Below, in pieces: positions 1-12,476 of a stretch of 64,000 nucleotides of DNA (the first letter of the stretch is position 1; the number at the start of each line of letters is the position of its first letter). The stretch comes from Anaeramoeba flamelloides (taxonomy: Eukaryota > Metamonada > Anaeramoebidae). A program made the position numbers and the translations under genes. The notes under the pieces were generated by a model that saw only the letters and a list, made by a program, of their open reading frames with translations, was not told the origin of the DNA and ran no database searches. The stretch lies in contig JANTQA010000036.1 in the NCBI GenBank assembly GCA_027625915.1, positions 2,289,501 through 2,353,500 of the forward strand. The letters are read 5' to 3'.

Positions 1-2122
1 GAATCAGAGAACTTTTAGAAATCAATATCATATTTGGTTCCTATTTATTGTTGGTTTCTTTGATCATTTAAATCATAAGCTCTCTAGAAAAAAAAAATGG
101 GTTTAAATTTGCTTAGTTGCACTACAAGGAAAATTTAAACACCTAAAATTAAAGTTAGACAAAAGTATACATTGGATTTCAGTTATACTTCTTTTATAAA
201 TTATTTTTTCAAAGTCATCATAATTTTATGTAATAAAAAAAGATAGCTATTAAACTCATGAATATCCGAATAACCCCCTTTTCAAAAATACTGACTTTTA
301 AAAAAAACACCTATTTTTGGGGTATTTTTTTAATGAAAAAAGTGGAAATGAATTAATTTTTGATTGAACATTAAGATTGAAAAAAGAATAAATGTTAAAG
401 CAATTTGCAGAAAAAAATCGGGAATGTATATAAAAACTCAAACATGGAAAAAAATAAAATGATAAAAAATATTCCAAAAACAGATAAAAAATCAGATGTT
501 CAATTAAATTTAGCGATATCTTTTGATTGAAATATTTTGTGATATTTTAAAATTGAAAAATATGTTTCTTTTTAGACTATTAAAAAAATACTTGAAAATT
601 ATCTCTCTACTAATTCAATTAAAGAAATTCAAAAATTTTACAATTAAAATTGAAAAAAATATTACTGAAAAATTTTCATTTTTTTTTCAATTCTCATTAA
701 TATCTATTAAAGTTGTAAACCTTTTTGAAAATTGTTATGTATAATAATGTTTATTAAATGAGTGTATTCAAAAATATAAAATTTAGAGATTTTTTTTTGA
801 AAAAATATTCCTTGTAGTGTGGTTTTACCAAGTGTGTGTGACTTATTTAAAAAAAAAAGCACAGAAAAATTTCACTTCTGATAGATTAAAAAATACACCT
901 AATAAGTTTTTTATAGAATAACTTTTTCATTTAAGCAAGTTATTTGTACAAGATTCCTAATAACTCGATAAAAATTAATAATAATTTCCCTATAGATCAA
1001 TACTAATCTTCATTGCTGCTTTGTGGAAAGTGGGTATTGACAAGAGAATAAAAAATAACAACAAAAAAAGGTACCATTTTTTAAGTAACTGTTGAGAGAA
1101 AAATATTGCAAATAGAAAAATAGTTGTACAACAAATTTTAATCGGGAACATTAACTGAAAATGATTTTTTAATTTCAATCTTTTATGAAATAACTAAAGA
1201 AAATAACAATAAAATACTTATTAGAATAACGATTAATGTAATTCTACTTTTTCAAAACCTCATCTCTTAGAATCTAAGGCAAGTTTAAAAATTACCATTT
1301 TCAGAATTAATAGTAAACTTTACTAAAACTTGGATTTTTGTTAAAATAACATGATATACTTTAGTTATCAACCATTTAAATGAGTATTCTACACACACCA
1401 CAGATTAATGAACTTGCAACACCTTTAAACCTGGATTTATATAAAAGTCACCTAGTTATCAATAGGATTTGATTTTCAATTTTACTAGTGTTCCCAATTA
1501 AAAATGGTTTCCAACCATTTTTCTCCCAACAGTAAAGAAAAATTATTTTATTCTGTGGATAAAAGATCGTAAACTCCTTAATCAAAATAAAAGGAATAGT
1601 ATTTTTATCATCCATGTATCTTAAGAATTCATTTGGAGTGTACCTCCTTCAGGAGATTGATCTTGAAAATTAATGTGAACATTTGATTGTTATCAGAAAA
1701 ACCAATTTTGAAAAAAATGAAAAAAAAAACAAAGAAAATGATTAACACAACTAACAATTAGAAAGTATTAAATTCAGTACATTTAAAAATATTGAGCTAA
1801 TAATTGAAAAATATATCTTTAATTAATTCGATATAACATATAATGCTTTTTATATTTCTCTTTAAATCATTTCCTTGAAATAATGAAGTTTTTGACTAAC
1901 CGTTATTAATAAATAAAATAAAAAGTTGACTACTTTTTAAGGGATTTTTGATAATTATGAATAAAGGTGACCATGTAATAGATCAGTTTTTACAAATTTG
2001 AATCACCCAAAATACTAATTTACCAATCATCACCATCAAAAAATTTCAAAATCTTCCAATCAACAGAATCTCATTTTTTTCTTTTTTCTTTTCGATCCGA
2101 CCACTTTTAAAAATTATTTCAA
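1..2122. other. Intergenic, gene-free left edge
   Basis: No supported gene. Open frames at 523-744 and 990-1178 are low-complexity Ile/Lys/Phe translations with no recognisable motif. Bases 1-60 resemble 49530-49600 (shared ATATCATATTT and TTGTT(G/A)GTTTCTTTGAT). Bases about 1340-1480 look like a diverged relative of the core of the 35254-35762 element (GATATACTTT, GAGTATTCTA and TTAATGAACTT in the same order). The last 80 bases before the CDC27 start are pyrimidine-rich, with no promoter motif I would name. Confidence 0.5.
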
Positions 2123-5100
2123 ATGGAATCAATTTTATTAGATTGTTTAAAATGGTCTAACAACCATTTTTTATTTTCTAATTCAATCTTTTTTGCTGAA
2201 AGGCTTTTTGCAGAGAACCAATCGAATACTAATTTGAAACAACTCGCCTCTGTTTATTTAAAATCTGGAAGAATTCGACAAGCATATGAAATCCTTTTAG
2301 GTGCAGGACCTGAGCAATACCTCCATCCAGCAAACCGATATATCTTTGCAATGTGCTGTTTTAGACTTGGTAAATATCAGGATGTTTTACAAATACTCCA
2401 ACCAACAAAAACCAACAAAGTAAGCAAAATAAACAAAAATTTATTTTTTTTTATTTTATTATCAATTATCAGAGAGTTTAATTATCATTTTTTTCAGCTT
2501 GATCCATCAGAAAGTAAAGTTTCTGAATCTCACAACCTACCAAAAGTTGTAAATCAAAATAACTTTTTAAAATTATCCAAAGAGATGTTTTACAAGAGGT
2601 AGGAAATAAGTTGTCAAATATTTTGGAATTTATTAGATTAGATTCAAAAAGGTAAACTTTTCATTTTTATTATACTTTTCAACAAAGAAATAGATATTCT
2701 CCAACCAAATCGAAGGAAATTAAAAATAAATTCATCAAGACTGGTTTTTTTGAATATATGGTAAAAAATTTTCACTTCATTCTTCAAGATTTTTCTTTTC
2801 CTAAATTAAGTTCTCCAAGAAGTAGTTTTTAATTTGTGATCTCTATTTGAAAAAGGAAAATGATAATCAGTGAAAATTTTTCCCCATTTGTTCAGCAAAT
2901 CTCAGGATTCCAATCTCACTTTTTTGAATCATTCTGATTCATAAAAAACAAGTCTTTGGAACACCTATCAGATCTAAATTGTCACAAAAGAATATACTTC
3001 TTTTGAAATAGAAGCAAAGAAAAATGTTATATTAAAAATAGACTTTATACAATAATACTAATGTTTTGTAATAGCTACAAGCATTTTGATTTTTTATTAA
3101 TCAAACCTAAAACCCACAAATTTCACTTATTACTAATATTCCCAATTTATCAGAAAAATGGAATTCCCTGGTTTTATTTTTTTTTATTGCCTTTTGAAGG
3201 GAGGAAATTAATTTCTTCTTATGGCCGAAATTTCCAGGTGTTAGATTTGACTGTCAATATTGAAAAAAACACAAACCTTGCTTTTACTTCTTCATGAAAT
3301 AGCACTAAAAAAATAAATTCAATCCTTTATTATAATTACCATTTTAATGAAGAAAAAATGAAAGATTGGAAATCCTCCGCCTTCTTGAAAAAATGGAAAC
3401 GTAATCAAAGTTTGATCAAGAATTATTGCATTTTCAATAAATAAACGAAAAGTCAAAAATAACTTTGAAAAAATAACTTTTTTTTTGAGTGATTATATCT
3501 TAAAACAATGTTTTCACACAATTTTACAAGAATAGTAATAAAAGATCTTTTTGGAAAATTTCATTTACAAAGCCTTGATACTGTTATTTTCAATAAACAA
3601 ACGAAACTTTTTATTTCAAGATCCTAAAAATTGTTTAACAGACTATAAGTTGAAAACCCAAACAAGTCCACACAATTAATTAGAAATTTTATTTTTTGGA
3701 TTTAATTATGGGAAAATTATTAAATTTCAATTTTGGTCAAATTCTCATTTTTTTCAAAATAGCTAATTCTATTTAAATATATTGATTGTATGTTTTTTAA
3801 ACACCTTTTACTGGTAGATTAGGGTATGTTAGGGCATGTTAGAGTATGTTAGAGTATGCTTGGGTGGTTTGAATGGTATACTAGGAAATTTTGGCAAGGA
3901 ATTTTGAAAAAAAAAAATAATTAAGAGACCAATTAGACTTTGGCAACTTGTTTTAAGGGGAAAAAATTTTCCACTTAACTTTTTGTGTTAAAATTAATTT
4001 TCGAACAAATTTATGAAAATACTTAGTATTGGTGATTTCGAGATTTTGAATATTCTACAATTTAAGTAATAAAATACTACCAATCAAAAAATAATCTTTT
4101 TGATTTTTCCTTCCACAATTATAAAAAACCATTAAAATCATCAAGACAATAATAATAATCAAGAAACTCTTCAAAAATGTGAAAAAATTCAATTTGACCA
4201 ATTTTGAAATTTAATAATAAACCCTTAATTATTCTTCCTTATTGAACTTTGAGAGAAAATTTTCTTCTTTAATAATTTGAATTTAATAATTTCAAAAATT
4301 ATTAGAAAATTTTTGGTTAAGGGGGTAAGTACATTTTTCATTTTTTGAGTGCCACCATTTATCTGAAACTGAATTCTTCAAATCATTTCTTTAGTCAAAT
4401 ACATTGATATTTTCATAAATACTAGAGTGTGGAATATATCCTAGTATAAGATATTTTCATACCAATAAAAAAACAGAAATCAAAAAAATGAAAAAATTAA
4501 TCTAAAAAAAAAAAAATAAAAATCATTTATTACTTGATCTTATCTATAACATTTAACACAATTACTTATTCTTTATTTGGTTTTATTTTTAATTCTTTAT
4601 GAAAATAATTTTGTTTGAAATTTTTTTGATAAACAAATTACTGTTTATTTCTAAAGAATTTTCCAAAATGAATTTAAAAATCCTATTTTCATTTAATTAA
4701 TCTAATTCTAGTTTTAGTTCAGAAAATCAGATGTTTTTTAAATTTTTCTTGAGAATAAGGGTTTATTGGGCAAATTTGTTTGATTTTATAGTTATTTATT
4801 TTCCATTAAAATGAGAACTCAAAATAATTCTGAATCTGATTGAAATTTTTTCTGAATTTTTCAATTATATTGATTTGAATCTTTTGTAACTGTTTTTTGA
4901 TTCCAAGAATTCAACCCCTCTATTTTAATTTTTGAAATGGTATTCTTTGTTTTGGTTTTGTTTGATAAAAATATTTTAAAAAAGAATTTTGAAAGCAAAT
5001 TTGTCACAAAAGGTTTTTTAAAATAATAATAAATAGTAATGGGGTGAGAAATTTAATGAAAAAAATAGTTTGTATCATACAAACTAAGAATGTAAAGAAA

Positions 5101-8070
5101 ACTAATCTTCGAAAATAGGCTTTTATCAATTTTTTTTTTTCCCATTCTTAATTTAAACAAATTTATTTGGAATGGTGATCTTTCGTGTTTGGTCTTCTAA
5201 AAGAAAATATTTGTTTAAAATGCACACCTTTTCGAGTATATTTTTTTGGTTTACTGTTGGATTAATTAGAAGTATTTGTATAAACACATTTCTAGATCCC
5301 AAACAAAATTTAATAAAACCAAAAATTGAATCAAAAAACAATGTTCAAAAAATTGAAAAATGAAAGATTCAACTCTGAATTACTTTGACTCTTTTCACAA
5401 ATAGACCAGTAGATGGTGTTTTGGTTCCAAATTTTCAATATCTGCTCGCACTCAAAAAATATTTATCAGTAATGTTAACACAATTAAAATTTTTCATAAT
5501 GGGAAAATGTACTTACTTCCTTAACTAATTTCTCAATTTATATACTTCTTTTATTATCATTATACTTTCAATTTCTCCCTTAACTTAAAAAGCAAACATT
5601 AACAGACGAAGCAAGTTTATTTCTTTTAGGTTTAGTTTGTAAAAGACAAAACCGGAAAAGGGAAGCAGAAAAATGGTTTCGACTCTCATTGGAACTGAAC
5701 CCATTTTTATGGGCTGCCTTTCACGAATTATGCCAAATGGGGTGCAAAGTAAATCCAACAAAAATCTTTCAAAAAAAGAAAATTACAGATCAATTATTAA
5801 TCTCGCTGAATAAGGATTTGAAGAATTTCAAAAATTCAAAATACCCAATAATAAATACAAATCACCAAACTCTAGATCCTAAGACACCAAATGTCAACAA
5901 TACTGTTAATAGTACAAACATAAGTCTCTCAAATCAAACACCACAAATAAATCAAAAATTATTTGTGAATATGAATTCTAATGAATCGTCAACACCCTCA
6001 ACAATTTCCAAATTCCCAATTAAGGGGCTGGATAACGCAAGAAGGGTCATCACCTTTGAGTCACAAAAAAGGGATACTGTTAATGTCCAGACACCAAACA
6101 ACCAATATGGAGAAATATCGACGATTTCAAATTCGGAAGAAAAATTTTTAAATGAAACACCCAATACAGCCACAAAGGAATTTTTATCTTTATTGCTACC
6201 CACCCTCTCTTCAACGGTAACGGGGACAGGCACCGGTACCAGCACCAGCACAGACACAAACATTCAAAGGGGAAGGAACACTTCCAATTTAAATTCTCAA
6301 ATTACCCCTTCGCCCAGCTCTGGTTTTAATTTAGAAACGAGCACCACAAAGACCACCAGGAAGGGCAAAAAAAGAAGAGACATGAGGAAAAAAAATCTCA
6401 AATTCACAAACTTGGGGGAATTGAGCTCAACTTCTGAACATAGTACCCTTTCAAGCCTAAAAACGGGTACTGGGAGGCCAAAAATCCGAAAGTCTCAAAG
6501 GATTAGAGACAGACTCGAAAGGCAACCTGAGCAATCTACCTTTTTATCCTTTTCGACAACGCCAATAACCACTGGATCAAAATTAACGAGCAGTAATTTG
6601 AAAACAGATCAAAAGAAGAAGAAAAAAAGAAGTGAGATCAATAGATTAAAGGGACCACGCAAAAAAAATCTTCGAAAAAAGCAGCCAACAAACCAAAAAA
6701 GCAAGAATACAACAAGAAAAATGAGCAAAAAGAAAAAATCAACACAATATACCAAAATCCCGAAAGAAAATCTTGGGGTTGTTTCAAAAAAGACCAACCA
6801 CTTGGGAATGGGCACTAATAATAATAATAATAATGAGAATGGCAATGTTGATAATTATTTTGATCAAGCCAAAGTAATCTTTGATCAAATGATAAATGGG
6901 AAAAGGCTGTCGGGTATGAAAGCTTTGAATTTTTTTGTAAATTTAGGTATTGCGCACAAATCCTTCCATTCCTATCAATGCAAAAAGGCCATAGATCATT
7001 ATGAGAAATTGCCTAAAAGGCAAAGGCAATCGCCATGGATCTTATCGCAGCTTGGGTCTTGCAATTTTGAATTGTCAAGATACCAAAAGGCATACAAATA
7101 TTTCCAGGCTGTGAGGGAAAAGGCTCGGTACCAAGTCGTCAACATGGACATATACTCCACGGTCCTGTGGCAGCTGCAAAAGGAAGTGGAATTATCCATT
7201 TTGTCCGAGGAGTTGATTTTGATCGATCGGCTAAGCCCCGAGCCATGGTGTGTTGTCGGGAATTGCTTCTCCCTGCAGGGCGACCACACGACGGCGATCA
7301 AATTCTTTGAACGCGCGATCCAAATCAATCCCAACTTTGCGTACGCCTACACACTGTCCGGCCACGAGTACCTTGCGTGCGAGAACTTTGAAAAGTCGAT
7401 CAATTGCTTCCGAATGGCGCTCAAGGTGAGCGACAGGCATTGGAACGCATACGCGGGGCTCGGGCTCGTATACTTCAAGCAAGAAAAATTTGAACTAGCG
7501 ATCGAGCACTTCAAAAGCGCACTCCAGATTTCCCAAAACAGTTCGGTCCTCTATTGCTTTTATTCGATGGCGCTCTACGCCAAAAATAAAATCTTCAGGG
7601 CAGTCAACGCTCTCAACACGGCAATCAAGTTGGATCCTAATAACGTTTTGGCCATTTACAAAAAGGCAACAATCCTGTTCGACACAAACAAGTATGACAA
7701 ATCATTGCAAATTTTGGAAAAGCTGCATAAGTCCAATTCAAAGGAGGCTGGTGTACATTTGTTGATGGGCAAAATTTATAAAAAAAAAAAAATGTGGAAA
7801 CTTGCAATCAGTTGCTTTTCAAATGCAATAGAGCTCGACCCTAAAGCTAATGGATATTTAAAAAAGGAAATTGAATTGATCGCTTCTGAATGTGAAAATG
7901 CTGAAAATGAAAGTTCTGATTCCGTCTCCAATTCCGATTCAGAGTTAAGCGAAAATGAAAATTCAAATTATCAACAAGTGTCGCCAACACATTTACACAC
8001 CGATTCAAACACGGGTTCAGATTTAAGTGAAAATTTTAATTCGAATTCTGAACATGAATTAGATTTTTAA
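2123..8070 (+). CDS. CDC27: CDC27/APC3, TPR subunit of the anaphase-promoting complex
   Basis: A TPR scaffold subunit of the nuclear APC/C ubiquitin ligase that drives exit from mitosis; in the family it binds co-activators and holds the arc lamp. Proposed exons are 2123-2419, 2498-2513 and 5606-8070, giving about 925 aa (human is 824). Exon 1 carries the N-terminal repeats (FAERLFAENQS, LGAGPEQYLHPANRYIFAMC). Exon 3 resumes the human-like order with SLFLLGLVCK and LELNPFLWAAF, then has a basic Ser/Thr/Lys-rich linker (residues about 150-540). The TPR array follows (about 543-856) with the family signatures EPWCVVGNCFSLQGDH and AYAYTLSGHEYL, and the protein ends in an acidic Ser/Glu tail. Intron 1 (78 nt, GTAAGC...TTTTTTCAG) is open in frame. 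Intron 2 (GTAAAG...TTAACAG) is 3.1 kb. The 16-nt exon 2 is the least certain part: it is the version that keeps frame into the good acceptor at 5605. A longer exon 2 to 2598 would need a weaker acceptor at 5615. The TPR region is much richer in G+C than the linker. Confidence 0.93.
3817..3872. repeat. 10-bp minisatellite with TTAGGG-like units
   Basis: About five decayed tandem units of GTTAGRGTAT, including two TTAGGG words, lie inside CDC27 intron 2. The G-rich strand is the + strand, in contrast to the flanking A/T. Confidence 0.6.
4317..5524. mobile_element. TTAA-flanked non-autonomous DNA transposon (1.2 kb)
   Basis: TTAA at 4317-4320 is followed by GGGGGTAAGTACATTTT. The other end reads AAAATGTACTTACTTCC and then TTAA at 5521-5524. 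The termini are inverted repeats of about 17 bp with two mismatches, and a subterminal TTTTTTGAGTGC is also inverted. A TTAA target site with G-rich termini suggests piggyBac or Kolobok mobilisation. No transposase frame is seen inside, so this is a MITE-like passenger in the CDC27 intron. Confidence 0.75.
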
Positions 8071-8336
8071 AATAATTTTGTTTTTTTTTTTGTTATTGAT
8101 TTTTATTTTTGGAAACAAATTTAATTTATTATTTTCCAAATTATTTTTTTTTGAATTAGAATGATCCTATCGTTATAAAAAGTAATTCAATCAGTTTTAA
8201 AATTTTTAAGAATTGTTTTTTCTATTCTTATTTTTTTCTTTTTTTTTTTTTTCGATTTTAAATTCAAAAGATGAAATTTAAAAGTCCAAAAAAAAAAAAA
8301 AAATACTTAATTTTTTCGTATTTAAAATTTACTTTT

Positions 8337-9092
8337 TTAAGGGGTTAGCCTCACCATAGATTTCTATATAATCAAAGTATGCTGTAATTGGGTGTAAATT
8401 ATATTAGTACGCCATGGCTCAAATAGCTCTAAAAATCTATTATAAATCTTATTACACAAATAATTATTTCATTTTTTACTAAGGATCACAATTAAAAAGT
8501 TTTCATTTTGAAAATTTTTTTTTTAATTCCTTTTCCAAACCTAAAAAAAGAAACCCAAATAATAGTATTACAGTATTTGATAATTTAGATTTAGAACTTC
8601 CAAAAGTAACTATTTTTAAAATTTTTTAATTTCAAAGATTAACTCAATAACCATCAACATAAAAACCCAAAGACTGATTAGTTTTGTTTGCTTTTTATAA
8701 AGCTATTTAAAACTTCAGAATATTTCCATGATTTTCAGAAATAATTTGTCAAAAAAATTTATTGGTTAATTATTTATTTTGTAAAAAAAAAAAGAATTTT
8801 TTAGTAACTAATTTACATTTCGCCAAAAATTTAAGAAAGATATTTTAAGACTTTGTAGTCTGAATACTGATAATTCAATCTTTAAATTTATGGCGAAATA
8901 CAGATTTTATTATGAATTTGCTGGGTTTTTTACCAATACGTAGATCATTTTTAATTGATGAGATCAACAAATATTACTACTGGACTAATCGATTTTTTAG
9001 AGACATTTGAAGTATGTAGGACTAATGTAGTTACACCCAATAACAACATACTTTGATCCTAGACTTCTCCTTGGTAGACGCTAATCCCTTAA
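8337..9092. mobile_element. TTAA-flanked non-autonomous DNA transposon (0.76 kb)
   Basis: It starts TTAAGGGGTTAGC (8337) and ends GCTAATCCCTTAA (9092), which are inverted copies with one mismatch. A second inverted block inside each end is ATCAAAGTATGCTG with ATTGGGTGTAA at 8373-8398, inverted at 9031-9057. It has no coding capacity. It lies 266 bp past the CDC27 stop. A diverged relative begins near 27676. Confidence 0.8.
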
Positions 9093-9639
9093 ATAAAAAA
9101 AAAAACATTTTTTTGACACAATTCATTTATTTAATTTGATTTTAACATTTTGTGAGAATAAGATTTTTCAATCATTTATGAATAATTTTGTTGTGGGTTA
9201 GTTTTTATTTGTGTACATTCTTTTGTTATTTAATATATAGAATATTTGACAGAATTAATATTTTGAGGATTTGATTTTAAAAAACAAATAATTTTTTCAT
9301 TAAAAACTAATGTGAGTTACTATGAAAAAATACAGATACTAAAATATATGGAAATTTATCCTTTAGCTTGTCTTTTACTACAAATGATGTCTTATGAATC
9401 TAGAGAGTTTTATTTCCCATCTATCAAATTAAGATATTTTTTAAGATCTCAAAATCCTCTCTTTTTTAATTATTTTGTCTATTTTTTTTTTTTTTTCTTC
9501 TCTTTAGTTCTTTCTCTCACTTACTTTTTCTTTTTTTTTTTTTTCTCTCTCTTTTCAATTTTTCAAGATTTTTTAAAGATAATTAATTATTTGAAAAAAT
9601 TTTTTTTAATGCAAGATCTATTATAGGTAAGCAAAAACT

Positions 9640-9915
9640 TGTTATTTTAATGTTATTAAAAGATGGGAAATGATGGTAGAACAATGATATTGATTTCTAT
9701 TAGAATTTTCTTTGATCTTCAATAAAAGATCAAAATAAATATTATTGTTTTTTTAAAATGCTTTCGGCCTAGAATTTTAGTTTTTCAATTTTTAAGAAAA
9801 TCTATTGATTTTTTATATTTACTTCAGACTATTACCAACTCTTCTCTTATATGTAGTTTACACTACTTAATTCTTATTTATTCTTTAAAGAATAATTATA
9901 AAAAAAAAATTGATA
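9640..9915 (+). repeat. Dispersed repeat, copy 1 of 3 (fragment)
   Basis: Shares GATATTGATTTCTATT, GATCTTCAAT(A)GAAGATCAAAATAAA-type blocks and a TTTTTCAATTTTTAAGAAAAT block, in the same order, with 34120-34620 and 42098-42740. No terminal repeats or coding frame were seen. Boundaries are approximate. Confidence 0.55.
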
Positions 9916-10073
9916 CATCCGTTCCAAGGCTACTTTAAAATTTTAAATAAAACAGATTTGAGTTTTCTATTCTTATTTTCTATTTTATGGTAGACTTGGA
10001 AAGACTGTATTTGAAAAATATATTGGGCTACGACATTTTGACTGAAAAAAAGTTTATTAAAGAAACAGAAAAC

Positions 10074-10104
<31 letters not shown>

Positions 10105-10567
10105 AAAAATATCCTCAAAATTATTATTTTGTGAGTAAATAAAATCTCTTTTTTACTTGAAAAAAGATTTTTCAATCCACCTCAAAGTATGTGGATAAAT
10201 TTCCTATTTCTCGAAATAATGAAAATAGAAAAAAATTCTCGAAAGATCCGAAATAAAAAAAAATAAGAAAAAATAAATGAAAATTAAAAATAAAAGGATG
10301 CCTCAAAATAAAAGGATGCCTAAAAATAAGAATAAAAAAAAAACTCAAAAGAAAAAGAAAAATAAAAAAAAGGTAAAAAAGAAAAAGAATGAAGAAGGAA
10401 AAATTGCGAATAAAATAAAGAAAATATGAATTATAATATTAATAAATATTATAGACTCGATCATAATTCCATATGAAATAAAAGGTAAAATAAAATGAAA
10501 AAAATTTTAAAAAAAAAAATAAATGCGAAAAAATATACCTACAGGTACCTCTGTTGACCCGAAGGTA

Positions 10568-12476
10568 TTAATTTTTTTGGCTCTCCGATGTATGAAGAAA
10601 GTTATTTGGATAACTCAATAAAGTGTTAAAAGATGTATTTTGCAATAATGACATAAATGTTGAAATTTTTTGATGTGAAACGTTAATATTATTTTGTTGT
10701 TGTTGTTGTTGTAAATTAAAGGAATTGTTGTGTGCTGGTTCGTTAAAGATGACTGGCCTTAACTGTAATATTGCTTGCACTGCTTCTGTTTCCTTTTTAG
10801 TTCTTCCTCTGAATAAGATTTCCTCTTGTGTAAAAGTGGTTTTGTTATGATCTTCGCGTGTGTCTGTAATTTGCATACAATTTTTATTTTGTTGGTTCTC
10901 ATCGTCGTCATCACTTGAAGTATCGGTTTCGATCATGTCTTGTCGGTTATTTTCAAGGAATAACGAGACTGGGCTTGAGGGTAAGGTTTCCATTTTGGGT
11001 GATTGTACTTGTAATTGATCAAAAATAGGTGTTTTGGGTTGTTCATATTGTGAAACATCTGTGTCTGTGTTTGTGTTTGTAAGATAGGAAGTGTTTTTAC
11101 CCATTTGTTGTAGTCTACGTTTTGATCTTCTTCTTTTAAATGGTATTTCTTGTTGCTTCTTTGTCTTTTGTTTTTGAATTTTTTTTCGTTGTTTTTTGTT
11201 TACAGTAACTGATTTCCCAAGAGTTACCATTTCAACTTCTTTTTCTTCAATTATGGCGGTGTTTCCACAATAATGTTTGTTATTTGAATTGTTTCCATCA
11301 AGAACATTCTGGGTATGGATTCTTAGTCTTTGAAGGTGTCTTCTTTTTTGTCGTAACGAAGCTAAAAGTTCCTGAATCTCACTTTTTGATGGGACTGTCA
11401 CCTTGCTTTCATTATTATTTTCTTCTGGTTGTTCCTTGTTGGTATTAATTTTTGTATTGGTATTTTGAGTTTGTTGATTTGAAAGCTGATTAAAAACAGT
11501 GTTTAATTGCTTTTTTGTTTGCTGTGTCAGCTTGTTTTTTTGTTCTGCTTTTTCCATGAACCGTTTGCTTAGTGTAATTAAACGGTTTTTTAAAAGTTCT
11601 TTTGTTTTTTTTGCCTTGATCAGTTCTGAGAAATAATTTGTTGTCTTTGGAAAATTGACCGACTGCTCATAGTTCCAGTGAAAGTATCCCGTGGATTGAT
11701 CTTCAATAATCATTTTTAAGCTTTTGTAAACTGATAAAACTAGACTGACTCTTTGTCTTGGAAATTGTGTTTCATTTTCAATTTGTTCACGAGTTTTTGG
11801 TTCTATTTTTTTTTTTTTTTAATAAAAGGAAACATTTGAGAGAAACGAAAAAGAAAAAAAAAAAAATTTAATTTTTTTGGAAAAATAAAAAAGAAAAAAA
11901 GAGGAAAAAAGAAAATTAAATTGTCAAAATTAAAGAAAAACACAGACCATTTTGAAGAATTTTATGAATTTTAAAGCCAAGAATACCAATTGTACGATCT
12001 GGATGGGAAACCCTTTGTGGTGAAAATTTCTTTGATCTTTTTTTTGGAGGAAGGCGATGAACAGTTTTTTGGTTGATTTTCTTTTCGAAAATAGGTGAAA
12101 AGGAGTATTTAGGATCCATGAAGAGTGTTCTCCAATGTGCGTTTAAAAAATATTGGTTAAGGTGTGGTACGTGGTGCCTCCTTCGTCGTTTGATTTGGGT
12201 TGTGTTTGTGGTGTTGTTTAAAACAGGCTTGTCAACTGTTTTACTTTCGGGTCGAAGAAACACAGAGTTTTGGTTCAGCAAAACTGAAACCAATTCTAAA
12301 TGTTTTTTGTGTGATCTTCTTTTTGATTTACTTTTTGGGAATAAAGCACCCAAAAAATTCTTTCGCATTTTTTTTTCTCGAAAGATTTCATTGTCGTCAA
12401 TCGAGCAAAAAAGGTAATAACCAAATCCCCAAAATAAATCCCCAAAATTCAGAATTTCTTGATCAATAATTTCCAT
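10568..12476 (-). CDS. Unrecognised charged, Gln/Lys-rich protein (two exons)
   Basis: I do not recognise the family. The proposed exons are 12476-11948 and 11802-10568, joined over a 145-nt intron (GTCTGT...AAATAG) in matching phase, giving about 587 aa. The second exon is open well upstream of its first ATG at 11713 with a protein-like sequence (EPKTREQIENETQFPRQRV), which is why I join the two frames. The N-terminal third has basic clusters (KSKSKRRSHKK, IKRRRRHH, PPKKRSKK) resembling nuclear localisation signals. The middle has a Lys/Arg/Gln helix-prone stretch and LRQKRRHLQRLR, and the C-terminal part has acidic DTSSDDDDENQQN followed by a Gln run. It is probably a nuclear protein, but that is inference. 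The GTCTGT donor is unlike the GTAA/GTTT donors of its neighbours, so the junction is provisional. Base composition and CG-containing codons look coding throughout. Confidence 0.7.

Larger units (their letters stand above)
2514..5605 (+). other. Large intron 2 of CDC27
   Basis: A 3.1 kb AT-rich interval between the two conserved halves of CDC27. It holds a 10-bp minisatellite (3817-3872), a TTAA-flanked transposon (4317-5524) and a copy of a short dispersed motif near 2750-2790 (TTTTCACTTC). Frames at 3061-3297 and 5172-5363 are open but match nothing in the CDC27 family. A further small exon cannot be excluded. Confidence 0.7.
8071..10567. other. Intergenic, convergent CDC27 / orphan gene 3' ends
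   Basis: Between two genes ending toward each other. It contains a TTAA-flanked element (8337-9092), a fragment of a dispersed repeat (about 9640-9915) and poly(T)/poly(A) runs. The frames at 9312-9626 and 9930-10175 run through homopolymers and are not supported as genes. Confidence 0.5.

Noticed and set aside
5952-7482. Minus-strand frames at 5952-6263, 6609-6845, 6999-7334 and 7231-7482
   Set aside because: Shadows of CDC27 exon 3, whose plus-strand protein is clearly conserved.
9930-10175. Minus-strand frame with poly-Phe
   Set aside because: Created by a 30-base poly(A) tract; no protein-like content.
12073-12469. Plus-strand frames with Cys/Phe-rich translations
   Set aside because: Antisense of the orphan gene's first exon; the minus strand has the coherent, basic protein and in-phase splice partner.
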